Source: Warburgia ugandensis (Eukaryota; Streptophyta; Magnoliopsida; Canellales; Canellaceae). From it: a stretch of DNA of 64,000 nucleotides. The stretch spans positions 65,267,495 through 65,331,494 of the forward strand of contig CP141127.1 in assembly GCA_035236585.1 (NCBI GenBank). Reading direction: 5' to 3'. Every line of letters starts with the position of its first letter. Within the stretch, counting starts at the first letter, position 1. Below, one piece after another: positions 33,076 to 46,908 of the stretch. The position numbers were made by a program, and so were the translations under genes. The notes beneath the pieces are model-generated. The model ran no database searches. It saw only the letters and a list, made by a program, of their open reading frames with translations, and had not been told where the DNA came from.

Positions 33076-34949
33076 GGTAAATTTACTCACACTTGTTTTT
33101 TAGAGGCCTATCTAGACCATTTTGTATGGATTCAGCGAAGTTTTGAACTCTGTAATTTTTTTCCTCTGAAAATTTTCCATATGTAATAATCTTATACCTT
33201 TATTTTTTATAATTTTCTTTTTCTAGCCCATTTCTTTATTTCTCAATGCACTATCATCATCCTATTTTTTAAACACTGAGGACAATGTTTTACTTGGTTT
33301 GGGGGTGCAAAATTCTGGTGAATCCTAATCTTTTTGTAATTGTTCTCCTCTATTTTTTTTAAAATATATAAATTTTGAGCTATTTTGAAAATATTTTTGA
33401 GTTTTTAGGTCAATTCCTATGCAATGATAAGAAGCGGATTTTGTAAAGTCTAATCTTTCTTTCCATCTTTGGTTTATTTATAGAATCGTATGTGATTAAT
33501 TCATTACTTTAACCATTTTCTAAAGTATCTCATAGAAGCAAATCCAATATCAATTGTATACGCAGCTGCATATATATAGTCTACATTGCTAAGTAGTTAT
33601 AACTTTAGAGGTCCTGGAGAAAATCAGTGAATGCTTATAACTTATGTTAGTTTTAAAGATGTTCATTCTTTTGAGTGTTATAAACAAATTCCAATTTTCT
33701 TCAGTGTACATAATTTTTAGTTGATTCCAGTATATTTGTGATTTGGTCAATTACCAAGATTCATTATTTGAATATCATCCTTAATTTACTAGAAGTTTAT
33801 TGAATCTGATAGGTTATATGAAACCTAGGAAATGATTTATGCTATCAATGTGGTTAAACGTGAGATATAAAAAGCCTACTCAAAAATATTTTTACCACTA
33901 GTTAGCCCTTTTTGAGCCTTTTATATATAAGCCATTTTTTTGTAAACAAAATTAACCTTACCCATTTTAACCTAATATAAATTATCCATTGCCTATTTTC
34001 TTCTAAAGATAAGTTAGCGATGGCTGAAGATATACTTTTAAGTTGCAATAAAAGTAGAGAAGTAAATATTAAGAAGAAAAAAAGAGATTTAAAAGTTCTA
34101 AAAGAAAAAAGAAGAAGAAGAAGAAAAGTGAAAAAAAAAAATGTTCCCTTTAGTATAAATAAAGAATAATTGTCAAATGTTAGTAGAAGACCTCTATTTA
34201 TTTTTGAAGATTTTGAACAGCATATATCCCATCTTTTCATAACCTTATCTTAAGCCTACATTTTGTCCTAGTTAAAGACTTATTGATTCTATGAGGAATA
34301 TAGCCTTGATGAGGATATGAATAGATAGAAGTTAGGGAGTTGTATTCTTAAATTTCTTAGTAATGACATCCTCTCTAAAGAGGTTAGTAAAATTCCTTAG
34401 TAACTCCCATTACTCCATGAGTAAATGTGAGATAAATTTGCTTTTATTGACTCTACTCATATATTAAAGATAGATATGTTTTACCCTTTTCTTAAGAGTT
34501 TTTATTTCTGAGTATATGTAATTACCGAAAATAGAGGTCAAAACATATTTCAAATGGAGTTCAAAAGTTGTAGTATAATTAGAAATATAAATCTATTCTA
34601 TATGTAGATTGTACACTCATGTCACTCGGAGATCTGAGCCCAAATGAGATATCTTTAGCATATGAGTAGGGTATTGAAGTTTTCATTCATTCTTATTAAC
34701 ATGCTAAAGTGATAATTTGAGTATGAATAGAAGAAAATTCTTAGAGGTAAATTTAAGAACGATCTTTCATGAAATTTGTAGGTAAATTCCTCGCAAAACC
34801 TTACTCATTGATTAGGTTTAACCTAGCAGTTTAAGAGCTTCTTGCATATGCTGAATGCAATTGTAAGTAACTATGAAAAATGGCAATGTGTATCACTTTA
34901 AATAAATTAATTTTTTTACATGTTTGGCTCAGGACTAGCAAAATGCTAG
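33076..34949 (+). other. 3' noncoding part of the Athila-like interior
   Basis: No pol or env coding was recognised. Two phrases typical of the 3' region of Athila/Tat elements are present: 'cactgaggacaatgtttt' (33274-33291) followed by 'ggtttgggggtg' (33296-33307), and 'ggctcaggactagcaaaat' (34926-34944) just before the LTR. Either could mark a former polypurine tract. An A-rich run at 34077-34141 gives a spurious minus ORF. Confidence 0.5.
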
Positions 34950-36605
34950 TTTACATTAGCATCAGGATATATCATCTAACCAATTGATTTTGTATAGTTA
35001 GACTAGTTGAGCATTAAAAGCCTCAATTGATCATCTAACCATTGTTTAGAAAAATTTAATGGCTAGATGATCATTGAAGTTGATAATATGAATAAATTAT
35101 GGTTAAGATTAATCTAATTGAATTTTATGTGTTATAGATCAATTAGAGTGGGCTTGGATGATGTTGATCGAGTTAATTGGGATCAAATCAATAAAAGGAT
35201 ACATATGTCACCTAGGAGATGACCAATGGGAATAAAGTGCACATGGAGAAGGTTTCTAACATTATTCAAAGAGAGATCCATATAAGGAGAAAAAGTTGAT
35301 GCTGTTGTATGAAAATAAGGAGGTTTCCTAATAACTTGGGGAATTACTAGAAACAAAATCTTACTTAGACACGCGTTTTGAACTACTTCTAAAGGAGTAT
35401 CTAGAAGAGGAGAAAAAAAAAAGGGAAGACCAAAGTAGAGGCGATTCCTACAAATAAGAAATTAAGAACCAAAGGAAGAAGGCCAAAGAGTGGAGAAAAG
35501 ACTAATCCCAAATCCATCACCAGTTCTCTCCTTCTCTTCCTTTAGAATGCTCTGACAAACTCTTCCACCCATCTAACCATTGTTTTTCCCTCTCATCACT
35601 GTTGTTTCTCTTTTGATTTAACTAGTCATTCCCTACTTTTATTTTAGTCACATTTACTCATCCACTTCTGTGGTTTTCTCTTAGCCTAACCCCCATTATT
35701 CCCTACTTCCACTTTGTTCTCAACCCTTTATTTCCTTCGCTGTGCTTCTCCTATTTCACCAGTCCATCATTTTTCTCCATCTTTGCCATGGTTTTTTTCT
35801 TCTTTACTAGTCAGGCTCCTCTTAGTCATTTTCTTCTCATGTTTGCTCCATTGTTTTCCCCTTATTCTTTTTTATAGTTGTGTTTTCCCCCTTTGTTGTT
35901 ACTATTTCGTCCGATGTTCTTCACCACAATTCTCCTTGTTTTGCTTATTGATTTCTCATCATGTTTCCCACCTTGATTCCCATTCTTTTTCTCCTATTTT
36001 ATTTCCTTCTTACAATCTTGATTAACTTTGGTTCATCCCAAATCCCTCTTTTTTCCCTTCGTATTCAGGTTTCAAACAAGCATAAGTGCTTCATATGGCA
36101 TCTTCTTCCTTGGGCTAAAAGAAGGAAGTTTTAAGAAAAATTCTAAAATTGCCCATATCCCTCTTATTTTAATTCCCACTATGTCTGATGTTGTCCTTTT
36201 CTCATGAGTCCTTGAACTATGAAGAAGCAGTCCCTGTTTTGTTTTATATAACTAAATCAATGATTTAGCTTCAACTAGAATGATATTCTTAATTCCTACT
36301 CTATTTCTTTCCTGATTTCAAATCATCTTTTAAATATTCACTTAAGTCAATTCCTAGTTGATTGATAAACTCTAACCATGCATGTTAAATTCATACAGTC
36401 AATTACAGTTGTCCAATTCCCAATTTCATCAAATTGATCTAGATCATGATATTTTTGAAAATTTTGCATAATTTGACCATTGAATTAGCTATCAAGGACG
36501 TCAATAATTGATTGGCATGAGTTGATCAACTTGGATGCAATCAGATATGGAGCATTTCACTATGTGACATGGCAATTGAGATAGGAAAGTGAAATTTAAC
36601 TTCTA
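34950..36605 (+). repeat. 3' LTR of the Athila-like element (truncated)
   Basis: Collinear with pieces 1-3 of the 5' LTR: 'gatcatctaacc' at 35030, 'ggatacatatgtca' at 35198, the gag-free pyrimidine block 35520-36060, and 'aattgattggcatgag' at 36505. It stops in the equivalent of piece 3 and is joined directly to a second LTR piece at 36606. ORFs at 35714-36025 are from the pyrimidine block. Confidence 0.75.
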
Positions 36606-38074
36606 ATTGTATCCTAATTGGGGTAGACAGAAGCTTTATAAACAAAAACAGCCTTAACTGAAGCAGAGGAGATTCCTACAGAGAAGAAATTAAGAACCAA
36701 AGGAAGAGGGCCGAAGAGTGGAGAAAAGACCGATATCATCTCCATCACTAGTTCTCTCCTTTTGCCTGCTCCAATAAACTCTTCCACCCATCCAACCATC
36801 ATTTTTCCCTATCATCACTACAGTCCCTCTTCTATTTTAACCTGTTGTTCCCCACTTTTGTTTTAGTCACATTTGCTCCTCATCCATTATCGTGTTTTTC
36901 TCTCAACCTCACCTCCATTATTCCCTTCTTCCACTTTGTTCTTAGCCCTCTATTTCCTTCATTTTTCTCCTCTAATTCCTTCACTATGCTTCTCTTATTT
37001 CACTAGTCCATCATTTTTCTCTCTCTTCTTCGTGGTTTTCTATTTCTTTACCAATCGAGTCTCTCTCAGTCATTTTCTTCTCTTGTTTGCTCCATCATCT
37101 TCCCCTTCTTCTTTTTCTAGTAGTGTTTTCCTCCTTTGTTGTCACTATTTCATCCATGTTCTTCATTGCAATTTCCATGTTTTGCTCATTAGTTTCTCAT
37201 CGTACTTTCCCCTTGATTCTCACTATTTTCTTCTAATTTATTTCCTTCTTATAAGCTTGATTGGTTTCAATCAAAACCCAACTTTGGTTTCATCCCAAAT
37301 TCCTCTTTTTTCCCTTCATTTATAGGTTTCAAATAGACACAAGGAGCTATTTCAAATAACTCCCTGTGTCATCTTCTTCCTTCAGTTAAAAGATGAAATT
37401 TTAGGAAAATTTCTAGAATAGCCCATAGCTCTATTGTTTCAATTCCCTTTGTGTTCTATTTTGTCTTTTTCTTACTAAATCCTTGAACTATGCAAAATCA
37501 ATCCCTATTTGGTTTAGTTAAACGAATCAATGATTTAGCTTAAACCATAAGGATCATCTTAGTTCTTGCTCTACTTAATTCTTGATTACAAATTCCCTTT
37601 TAGTTTTTTACTGAAATACAACTTCCAGTTGATCCATAACCTCTAATCTTGCATCTTGAACTCATAAGATCAATTACAATAGTCCAATTCCCAATTTCAT
37701 CAATTGATCTAGATTGTTGTATTTTTGAAAACTTTGAATAATCTGAGAATCAGCTATCAAGGACTTCAGTAATTGATTGACATGCTTGGATACGATCAGA
37801 TATAAAGAATTTCGCTACGTGACATGATAATTGAGCCAAGAAAGTGAAACTCAACTTTTATTTTGTTTAATTCATTGTCATTTAAAGTCAAAATTATATA
37901 TTTTTTAGTTAAGTAATAAATTTGAGTTTTCAATGCCTTATTATTTAATTTTTTAATTTTGTTAATTTAAAATTTATTTTAACTCCCACTTCTCAAGTCC
38001 AGTCCTTGTAGGATTGACTTGTACTTGCACACGCTATATTACAATAGTCTGTACACTTGCGAAAAACAACAACA
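36606..38074 (+). repeat. Second LTR piece, starting at the TATA region
   Basis: Begins 'agacagaagctttataaa' (compare 'gaccgaagctttataaagg' at 14431) and runs to the LTR end 'aaaacaacaaca' at 38074. It therefore lacks the upstream U3 part. The following tggatagcagtg may be a ruined primer site. ORFs at 36873-37325 are pyrimidine-run artefacts. Confidence 0.72.
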
Positions 38075-38159
38075 TGGATAGCAGTGAAATTTTTTGTGGT
38101 TTGACATTCCTTAAGTGAATTGGTGAGTGGAACTGTAATGATCATATTGGAAGAGGCCT

Positions 38160-40422
38160 TAGGCTACTTCTCTTTTTTTACCTCTAGACTCCCATCATCA
38201 ATGAGATCATGATTCTTATTTTTGAGGATGGAATAGTCCTCTAGGGTATGGCTAATGAGCCTTTGATATATGTAGTACAGTGCATTATCAACTTTATTGG
38301 ACTCCTCAAGTCTCTTAGACTTGGGCAGCTTGAGATGTTTGGTCTCTAAGAGCTCCTTAAAGATGCGTGGAACATCGTGGTTCAAAAAGCTGTACTTCCT
38401 TTGTTGCTAAGGACACCTTTAGTTGCGTCTCCAATAATACAACATGCTTTCCTCTTGTTGAGACTAGGAAGAAGTTTTTGATCAGCACCATGGAGGTTGC
38501 ATTGTAGGAGGGATATACTATCACACTTTTCTCCTCCCTTCTTGTAATGACAAGGGCAAGAGGTCTTATTAGGCGTAAAATCTTGGCCCAGACATTATTG
38601 GGATATCTCTTCAAAAAATTCTCAATTATTGTGCCCTAGGACATTAAGTCTTAAGTAACAACAATAATATGTCTATGTTCAAATTCTAAGTGCACATTTG
38701 GAATACTTTCGTCAGCATGCATTCTTGAGTGCACAATAGGCTTGGGTTCCTCCACTATGAGACAAATTCTACCACTATCTCAATTGGTTTCATAGCTATT
38801 CTGGATAGTTCAGTGATGGTTACATTTGGCCTTATGCTGTAGAAGTGGATTAGGAATGCTTTCTTGATGTGTTCCCAATCAGGAGTAGTATTAGGGCTTA
38901 GGTTGCTAAACCATGTAAAAACTCCCTTAGATATGGTTTTAGTAAACTACCTTAGTAGTAAAGAGACATTCTTGGTTGAATCTTGGCACTTGGCAATGAA
39001 ATGTACGAAGTGTTCTTTAGGGCTTCTCATTCCATCATATGTATGGAGGTTAGACCTCTATACCAAGTTGGGAAGGGTACATCATCCACCTGAGTGGGTA
39101 TGGTTTTTTATAAGGAGCAATGTTAGAAGGATTCATGACATCTAGCTTATAGAGGCTTTCCTCAATTGTAAAATGTTGGAGGGTGTTGACTAATTGGAAT
39201 TGAGGATCTCGATTTTGACATCTTTCTCTACCATCTACTGTTGGCGTTTTCAAACTTGGTCTTCTAAGGGCATAATGGTCCTAGTCACCATAATGATGAC
39301 TAGTTAAGGTATGAGTGAAGGGAACTCCTCTTTGCTAAGTGAAAAGGGTTCTTTCTTTGTATCCTAGTCACAAGGTCTGTCACTTCGACTTTGCAAAAGA
39401 ATACGATTATTCCTCTTATGCATTTCTTTACAATGCCTTTCTTACTAGTGTTGTTTCTCTATGTACTTGGCATGGGCATCCTACTCGACCTTTGTATAAG
39501 TCTGGAGGGAGGCAAAAACTTTTCCCTCTTGGCAGGGTTAATGTAGGGAGCTACATCTACAGGTAGCTTGACCCATTTGTGAGGCAATTCCTTAGTTGGG
39601 AACTCAGCAATTGGTTTCTTTTGTGTGTCATGTCAGATGATGACAAAGGATGGTAAAATCTTTTTAGTTTGACTCTCTTTCAACCTCCTCATGGCATTGA
39701 GGTAGATTTATGTGGCCTTTTTCTCGCCCTTATTGTAAATCACTAATGTAGTATTCATCTACCTTTTCAAAGTCTTCAAACTCAACTTATATAAGAAGTT
39801 GGTCTTTGTTTGATAGTTGTGGGTGACTATCTCCTCAAGGGAAAATTGGATGATTTACCCTTCTCAGATACCAAGGGTTTATTGGAGAAGCAAACCCTGA
39901 ATTTGTTCAAACACAAGCTAAGAGAGCCTTTAGCCTCATTCTTGGAAGAGGATAACTTATAAAATATTATTGAGGGCTTAGATATCCCAAGTGTGGATGG
40001 AGATGCCCTAACACCAATCTTAGTCCTTAACTCCTTCAGAGGAAGGAGATTGGAAGTGTTTGGTACATTTGAATTGACACCCTTGTTGGTTCTTGCACCT
40101 TAAGACAATGCTATCTTAATTGAGGATCCTAGGCTACTACCCTATGAAGGGAGCCCATGTTATTGCTAGCACATTTTGTAGCACCATTCGATGATGCACC
40201 CTTGAGAGGGGAGGATGACCTGAAACCCTAAGGAGGGTAGCTAGTGCCATTGCTAGCACTTCTAACAACACCTTTAGATGGTTCACCCTTAACAGGACCC
40301 TGAAGAGGGGTGCGCAAAGCCTTGGCCTCAGCCTTGACTTGTGTGGCATGAATGCTAATCACATCAATGATGTTCCCTATGAGGATGCTACTAGTGTTCT
40401 TAATTCTGATCTTAGATGTCAT
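38160..40422 (-). pseudogene. gag relic of an Athila/Tat-like gypsy element
   Basis: Starts with ATG at 40422 (MTSKIRIKN), then a Lys/Ala-rich segment with 'VKAEAKALRTPLQGPVKGE'. Around 39620-39470 the minus strand reads 'TKELPHKWVKLPVDVAP'. Around 39055-38850 the gag core is clear: YDGMRSPKEHFVHFIAKCQD, LLLR, a stop, 'GVFTWFSNLSP', 'WEHIKKAFLIHFYS'. The end near 38280-38190 reads 'YYIYQRLISHTLEDYSILKN', a zinc-region pattern of gypsy gags. Many stops and frame changes are present and no pol follows. Confidence 0.75.
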
Positions 40423-40429
40423 TGAGTAA

Positions 40430-42971
40430 ATCTACTAGGCAAACAAGAGACAATGTGATTTCAAGATGAAATGTTTCACTGGGCAATACAAAGAAAATGT
40501 ATACAAGCTAAAAAGGCTTTCATACATTTATTAAATAAAAGCATAACGAAAATAGTACAAAAGTTTTCCTATTGGTGAGTTTTTATTTATCAATTAAAAA
40601 TGAGTACACATCTCCAATCCTTTAGGTTGTTAGTTATATGTCAACAATAAAAGATAAAACCTTTGATTATCAATCACATTCTTAGATTACATACCATAAA
40701 TGTAAGCTAAAATGAGCCATTGATAGGCTCTATGGGAATCATGAGGTAAAAGGGAACTGTAGGCAAAGTATGATTACCATGAAGAGGTCCAAATGAAAAT
40801 GTCATAAAGTTCCCAAGATTGCAGTGCCATAATCCTATTTGGTTGTTGACTAAAACATACTCAAGCTAAGGCACTCGAGGATCATGGCCTATGCATAAGC
40901 TAGGTCATGTGGATAGTATGTCAACATAAACTTGGGCTTTGTGTTTAGTCAATGGTTGACTTAGACTTAACTGGTCTAGGCCTAGGTAGTCAATCCCTTC
41001 AGTACCATCATCATAGCTAAGACTAGAGTGGTCCAAGGCTTATTATGGTTAGGCATATACATCATCATAAATGGAAAAGGACCTAAAACGTCCAAGCTAA
41101 GGTCCTCAAGAGCATATACCATAGCAGATAATAGCTAGAGCCCCATGGGATCAAAGCCACATCACAACTTCTGGGAGCATATACCAAAATAGTGTAATAG
41201 CCCCTGTGAGTATAGATTGGCTAGACCTAGTCAATGTTTGTCATAAACCCCTTGAAGCAACAAGAAAACATGGCTTCTCACCTTGTTAGTGGAGAGAGAG
41301 TAAACTAAGTTTTTCAACTTAGAATTGATTTTTGAGTCCTAAAACGAAGGAAAGAACCTCTATCCATAGTTTTGAACACTCTAGTAGTTCTTTTGGATAG
41401 CTAATGAAGCTGGGACAGCAAAATACTAACTATCATAATTGTTGCGTAGGTCAAATACCCTCATAACCTTGAGATGCCAATTAAGGGCTATCCGGGACCA
41501 ACCAAGTACATTTCTTCAATTGTGTTTGGTGTCATTATGTAACCATCATCATGGAAAAGAGGCAGTAGACTCTTGCATTTGTTGGGTAGCATAGTAACTT
41601 GGCATTAGATGCTCTATGTGATAGCCTGGTGTTGGATGATCTGCTTAGCACCAGACAAACACATGGCTAATTGGCAGCTAAGGCTCTTGGTTTAGGCAAT
41701 TTGGGATCATTCAATACCATTGGTGCTAAGCGTCATCCTCCTACAATTCAGGAGTGTGTGTTCAATAGTAACACCATCTTGGGATCATCTCAGAGGGTTT
41801 GCCACTAGTTGTACCAAATGCCATCTTGAGGCACTTTGAGATCATTTAGTTCTAGTGGTGTCAGACTTTGTTTGAGGCAGCTTGTGTGTTTATTATGTCT
41901 AATATTGCTAATGTTGAACTTTGCATATGCTTAAGATGTACTGACCGGGGCCATGTGAGGAGTACTTAAATTACATTATAATAATATTATTATTATCTTA
42001 TTTCATTTACTTAAGAAATTATAATGTATATAAGGAAATGTCCACCATTTGAATTCAATGGAAATAGTTGCAAGGCCTAATTTCAAAAGGATAAAAATCC
42101 AACTACGTGGTTCAAGTGTAAAATTGAAAATTTTAAGGTTGGGAAAATTTTCTAAATACTAAATGATGAGATACTCTCCATTTTAAAAGCCCATAAATTC
42201 TAGATTGTCATATTAATGCTAAAAGCTAAAAGTCTAGTAAGAAAACTCCAAGTTTAGGTTGATAATCTTATGAGCGAGTGACATTCTTATAATTCTTCAA
42301 AAAACTTTGATAGCCAGACACTACATCTAGTTCTTGCATTTTGCATCTAAAACTTTCTAAGTGGCTTAAAGCACTTCAAATTCAAGCTTAATCTAGGAAA
42401 TCCTGTTAGGAGTTCCTTCTACAACTATGCATGAAAACTTCGAATGATTCCCTATACTAATTTGTACTTTCTTGGGCTTTGATTTTCTAAGATCACTTCT
42501 CCTTTTTTTACCTTTCAACAACAAGATAAATAGTCTGCATTTTGAAAGTGTGCTCTCTTATTGTACTTTTTCTCACTCATACTTTGGAGTAAAACACACA
42601 TACGCACGCACATATATACATACACATATACATATTACATCACATAGTTTTGTTGGTTTATTGCACCTCCAATTTTTTTAGACTCCTTTTGCCTATAACT
42701 AATGGCAAAAATGTAGTCTATAACTCGGTCTTTGTGTACTCTCGACCTTAGCATGTTCTTCTTTGATCTAAGTACATCCATCATCAATTACTGGGGCAAA
42801 TCTCTCTCTCCCTCTCTTTGCAAATACAAGGCATTGAAGGATTTGAAGTTTTGGATGAAAAGATGGTTGCAACATAATCCAAAACCCAAATAAATGCAAA
42901 CATAAATTTGATGAAAATCTAAATATTGTCATGGAAAATCTCAATTAAACTTTTAATTGAGTTGCAAAAGC
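40430..42971. other. No gene recognised; probable transposon-derived noncoding DNA
   Basis: 40510-40690 repeats 3960-4170. The rest has no recognised coding region; a purine/pyrimidine-alternating stretch rich in ACAT/ATAC lies at 42591-42640. It may be the LTR and leader of the minus-strand element whose gag starts at 40422. Confidence 0.45.
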
Positions 42972-44997
42972 AACTGTGTTGAGAGTTTTCCTGCAAGTGC
43001 ATAGTTAGTCAATTGTAGTGTTGCATGGTCAAATCCACAGGAAGGACAAAGTATGAGTTTAAAGCACCAAATTATTCTACTCTAATGATCCTAAAAGATT
43101 TACATGAGAAAGATTACAAGATGAGGTGATAAATGGTCAAATGTATTATGTTTCTTTAAATAAAAAAAGTAAACAATGATTGAAGGTTAGGATTAGAGAT
43201 TACCTAAACTAGCATTAGGGTCAATCACTAATTATTCCTTCTTATAACTCGAGAAGTACATAGAAAACTACAATCATTTTCTTGGAACATGGTTCCTTTG
43301 AAAACTTAACGTGAAAATCATTGATTGTTAGAAGCTAGATAGATTACCAAATGCTAAGTATTTTATATAAAACCTAACTATAATGAATTAAGGATTAATT
43401 TCAAGTATTCATTCTGAAAGGTAATGATATTGAATCAAAGAATTGTACCAATAAAATCTAAATTAAAATTTTAAAGACATTTAAGGCCTTAGGAATTAGT
43501 GAGTGGTGTTCCCTAATATTATTCTAGATTATTCTAATCCTAAGAAAAAATAAACTAGACTAACGTAATTTCTAATTTAACATAAATTAATTAAATCTAA
43601 ATTGGAGTAACAAAAATTTAAATAAATTAAATTAAGCTACAACTGAAGAAAAGAACTATCCTAAAACTATGCTACAATATCTACTTTCCACAGCATGTCC
43701 TTAGCTTATCACGTTTCAAATGTATCCAAGAACCTTCAACTCAAATTTCACTCAAATCCAATAAGAATTTAAAGAGAAACTTGTGCCTACAATGTGCACA
43801 ATAACTTCGGAGAGTGTCACTAGTATTTTGATAAGAAAAACAAACTTTTAATATGTAACATTGTCACATGCAAATTATTCCCCACTTAATTACCTTCCCA
43901 ATAAGATATTACGTACTAAATCAACTAATAATTTAATGCAAGATAAAAGTAAAAAATCATAGGAGAGTGTTAATAGAGATTAAGGAGTCGCTGGTTTTTT
44001 CTGCATATACCTGATGAGCATGGTGAATAGGGGGTACTTCGGCTAAGTATCTCACCACCTTAGAGATTGAATTTTCCTCTAAAATTTAGTACCTAACACA
44101 ATTGAATGTCAAAGAATCCAATGGTATAGTTACATTTTCAATAAAACTTATAGATCTAAAGATATTTTTAATCATAAATGCGGCCAATTCATCATGCATC
44201 AGAATAGTGTTACTACCTATGTAAACTAGTGAGCACGTGGTGAAGTTGGTCGCTTCGGCCATTTCCTTCTCCAACTTATAAATTGAATTTTTTTAATGAA
44301 ATTTCTTGTATTACCTAATTTGATATTGAGGAACCCATCTATATGGTTTGATTTTCTCTAAAGCAACATAATGGAATATATTTGATATTGAATATGGTGG
44401 GTTCATCACAGACAATAATAGTACCTATTACTGTTGTCTTCAAGAAATCTCACCCAACATTCAATGAAACAATCAGAAACCAATGGGAACTTATTCTAAG
44501 GCTTAGGAGAACATTTCCAATGGATTAGATCATTAAAATATGAACAAAAACATGATTGAAAGAAGGAAAATTCAAGGCTCTATTTTCTCCTGCAATAATA
44601 ATGAAAAAAAAAGATAGGGATGAAGATATCTTGCGCTACTCCAATCCTCCTGAGCAAAGAATCATTTCATTTCTTCCTAGATGAGATGAGAGCATTATCA
44701 ATAGTTTAGATTGTTGATCAAGATGAAAATAACTACAGGCAAGGGAGAAATCCAAAGCTCCATTGTTGCACACCTATAGGATAATAGTAGTGTAATAGAG
44801 TTGGAAAAACCTAAATTTCTTCCTAGTTTCTTGCTCTCTCCTAATGTAAATCTTTCAAGGGAATGCTAGAGAACTTAGTTTTAGCTTCTCCTCTGTAAGA
44901 TTTAAACTATAGCTCACTACCATTTATAGTATTTGGAAGCTAGAATGTTAGTAGCGGTAGGTGGAACAAAGTAGTAACGCTTCCTTGTTATGCTATA

Positions 44998-45126
<129 letters not shown>

Positions 45127-45304
45127 TCAATGGAAAGAAATACAAGAAATGTAGTAAAGTAAAATGCTTACTTTACTAGTGGATTAAGAAGGGAAAGGAG
45201 TTTTTCTCTTCCCTCCAACTCCACCTCTTATTCTTCTTCTTCCTCTCCTTATTCTTCTCTACTTATGTCCCTCTCTTTGCTTTCCATTTTTTCTTCCTTA
45301 CTCC

Positions 45305-45315
45305 TCCTTATATAG
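45305..45315 (-). promoter_or_regulatory. TATA box of the inverted solo LTR
   Basis: On the minus strand ctatataagga sits in 'gagtaaggaag'-type purine-rich context, followed by a pyrimidine/purine block. Function is inferred from position. Confidence 0.45.
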
Positions 45316-46144
45316 AGTGAGGAGTAGCTAATGTTAGCTGCTACTCTCTATCTCCTTGAGCCCCTCATTCCCCTACCTTGACTCTCTCCTCTAGTTGCCA
45401 TCTTTTGATGAAAGTGGAATGGTTTTAGGTGCTTTCTCTTTATAGCATTAGTAGCTCTATCTTGTTTGTAAAAAGTGAAGCTACTAGCTTGCTTCTAACT
45501 AGCAACTCTCCTTGCGACACATGGCAGCAACATAAAACTATCATCCTTAAGATCAACACCTTTCATCCATCCATCTAATTCCAATTACTTGTTTTGACTT
45601 GATCTTCACTTGATGAGACCATCAAGTGTACTACCTTGTCATCACATGATATCTCATAGGCTCCCTTATCATCCATATGCTAGACATATACTTTCTCAAC
45701 CTTGTGGACCCTTGAGGTGTGAAAGAATGAAAGAGTGAGTGGGACCCATGTATGATCTTTTACTTTCACACCATAATGTGAGAGATCTGGGCTTGCATGA
45801 GCTTGGTGGTGGAAGAGATGAATTGATCCTTAAGACTTGGGCTTCTACTCCTTCAATGTTGTCCATTTATATTTAAGCTTGTTCAGCTAGATAAAATGTT
45901 GATTTGCTTGATCTCTACATTTGGATCTTGACATATAACCTACAAAATATAGAAAAATCCTATTAGTGTTATTTTACCAATGGTTTTAAAACATAATTGC
46001 CTTTGGATAATGATCTAACTGTTAAAATAGACTAGATTATGGTTAGATGGAGATTAATCAGTTTAGTGCAAATCCATCATATGAGTGCAAAAATGATCAC
46101 TCTCATGCACTAAACCAATACAAAATTTAGCATTCAACAAACTG

Positions 46145-46727
46145 TATCATTTCAAGGGTGATCATTTTGTTACAATCAAAACCTTACTTTCACAATAGAT
46201 AAGGATGGGATTTGAATGGCTCTACTTTGTGGGTAAGCATGAACCCAAGTTAGTCTCCATTTCTTTTTCCTAGTGTTCTCTAAGTTGTTTCAATGTATAG
46301 TGCAATCTTGTTCATCTTCCACTAGTTCAATTTCTGTAAATTTTTCATTTTTTCTTTGAACGAATATCCATGCATATGAGAAGAAAGATATCTAGTTTGA
46401 GTGTTTGCATGAGAAAGCTACTTATTCCAAGGTAACTAGAAGATATGCATATGCATATTTGGCTTGGAAGCAAGAAAATAAGTATTAGGGTTTTAGAAGA
46501 AGGTTGAAGATGACTTTTGTTCTTTTTATTATGAGGGTACTTTAGCCATCAAATTCAAGGGTATTTTAAAGATTTAGTTAGTAATAAATTAGCTGAGTAA
46601 AATACCATGTTCTAAGTTGCATCGTTGCCATTAGTATAGACAAATGGCATCCAAAATAAAATTGTGCACATGGTAACCTACACGCTATAGTGACTTAAGT
46701 TATCAGTTCTCTCCCTCCCCACACATA
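46145..46727. other. No gene recognised
   Basis: An AT-rich spacer between the solo LTR and the Mutator-like element. No feature is seen. Confidence 0.5.
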
Positions 46728-46740
46728 GATGTACACATAC

Positions 46741-46908
46741 TTTACTATCTTGAACATTACCAAAAGTCTCACTTAAGGACCCCAAGTTTGAAAATCAACA
46801 CTTTGGGGTCCCACTTACATATACTTTACTATCTTGAATAGTACCAAAAGTCTCACTTAAGGACCCCAAGTTTGAAAATCAACACTTTGGGGTTCCACTT
46901 TTTCTTTA
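46741..46908 (+). repeat. 84-bp tandem duplication of the left terminal repeat
   Basis: 'tttactatcttgaa' starts at 46741 and again at 46825. The intervening 'caaaagtctcacttaagg' and 'aatcaacactttggggt' are repeated almost unchanged. The left terminus of the Mutator-like element is therefore doubled. Confidence 0.9.
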
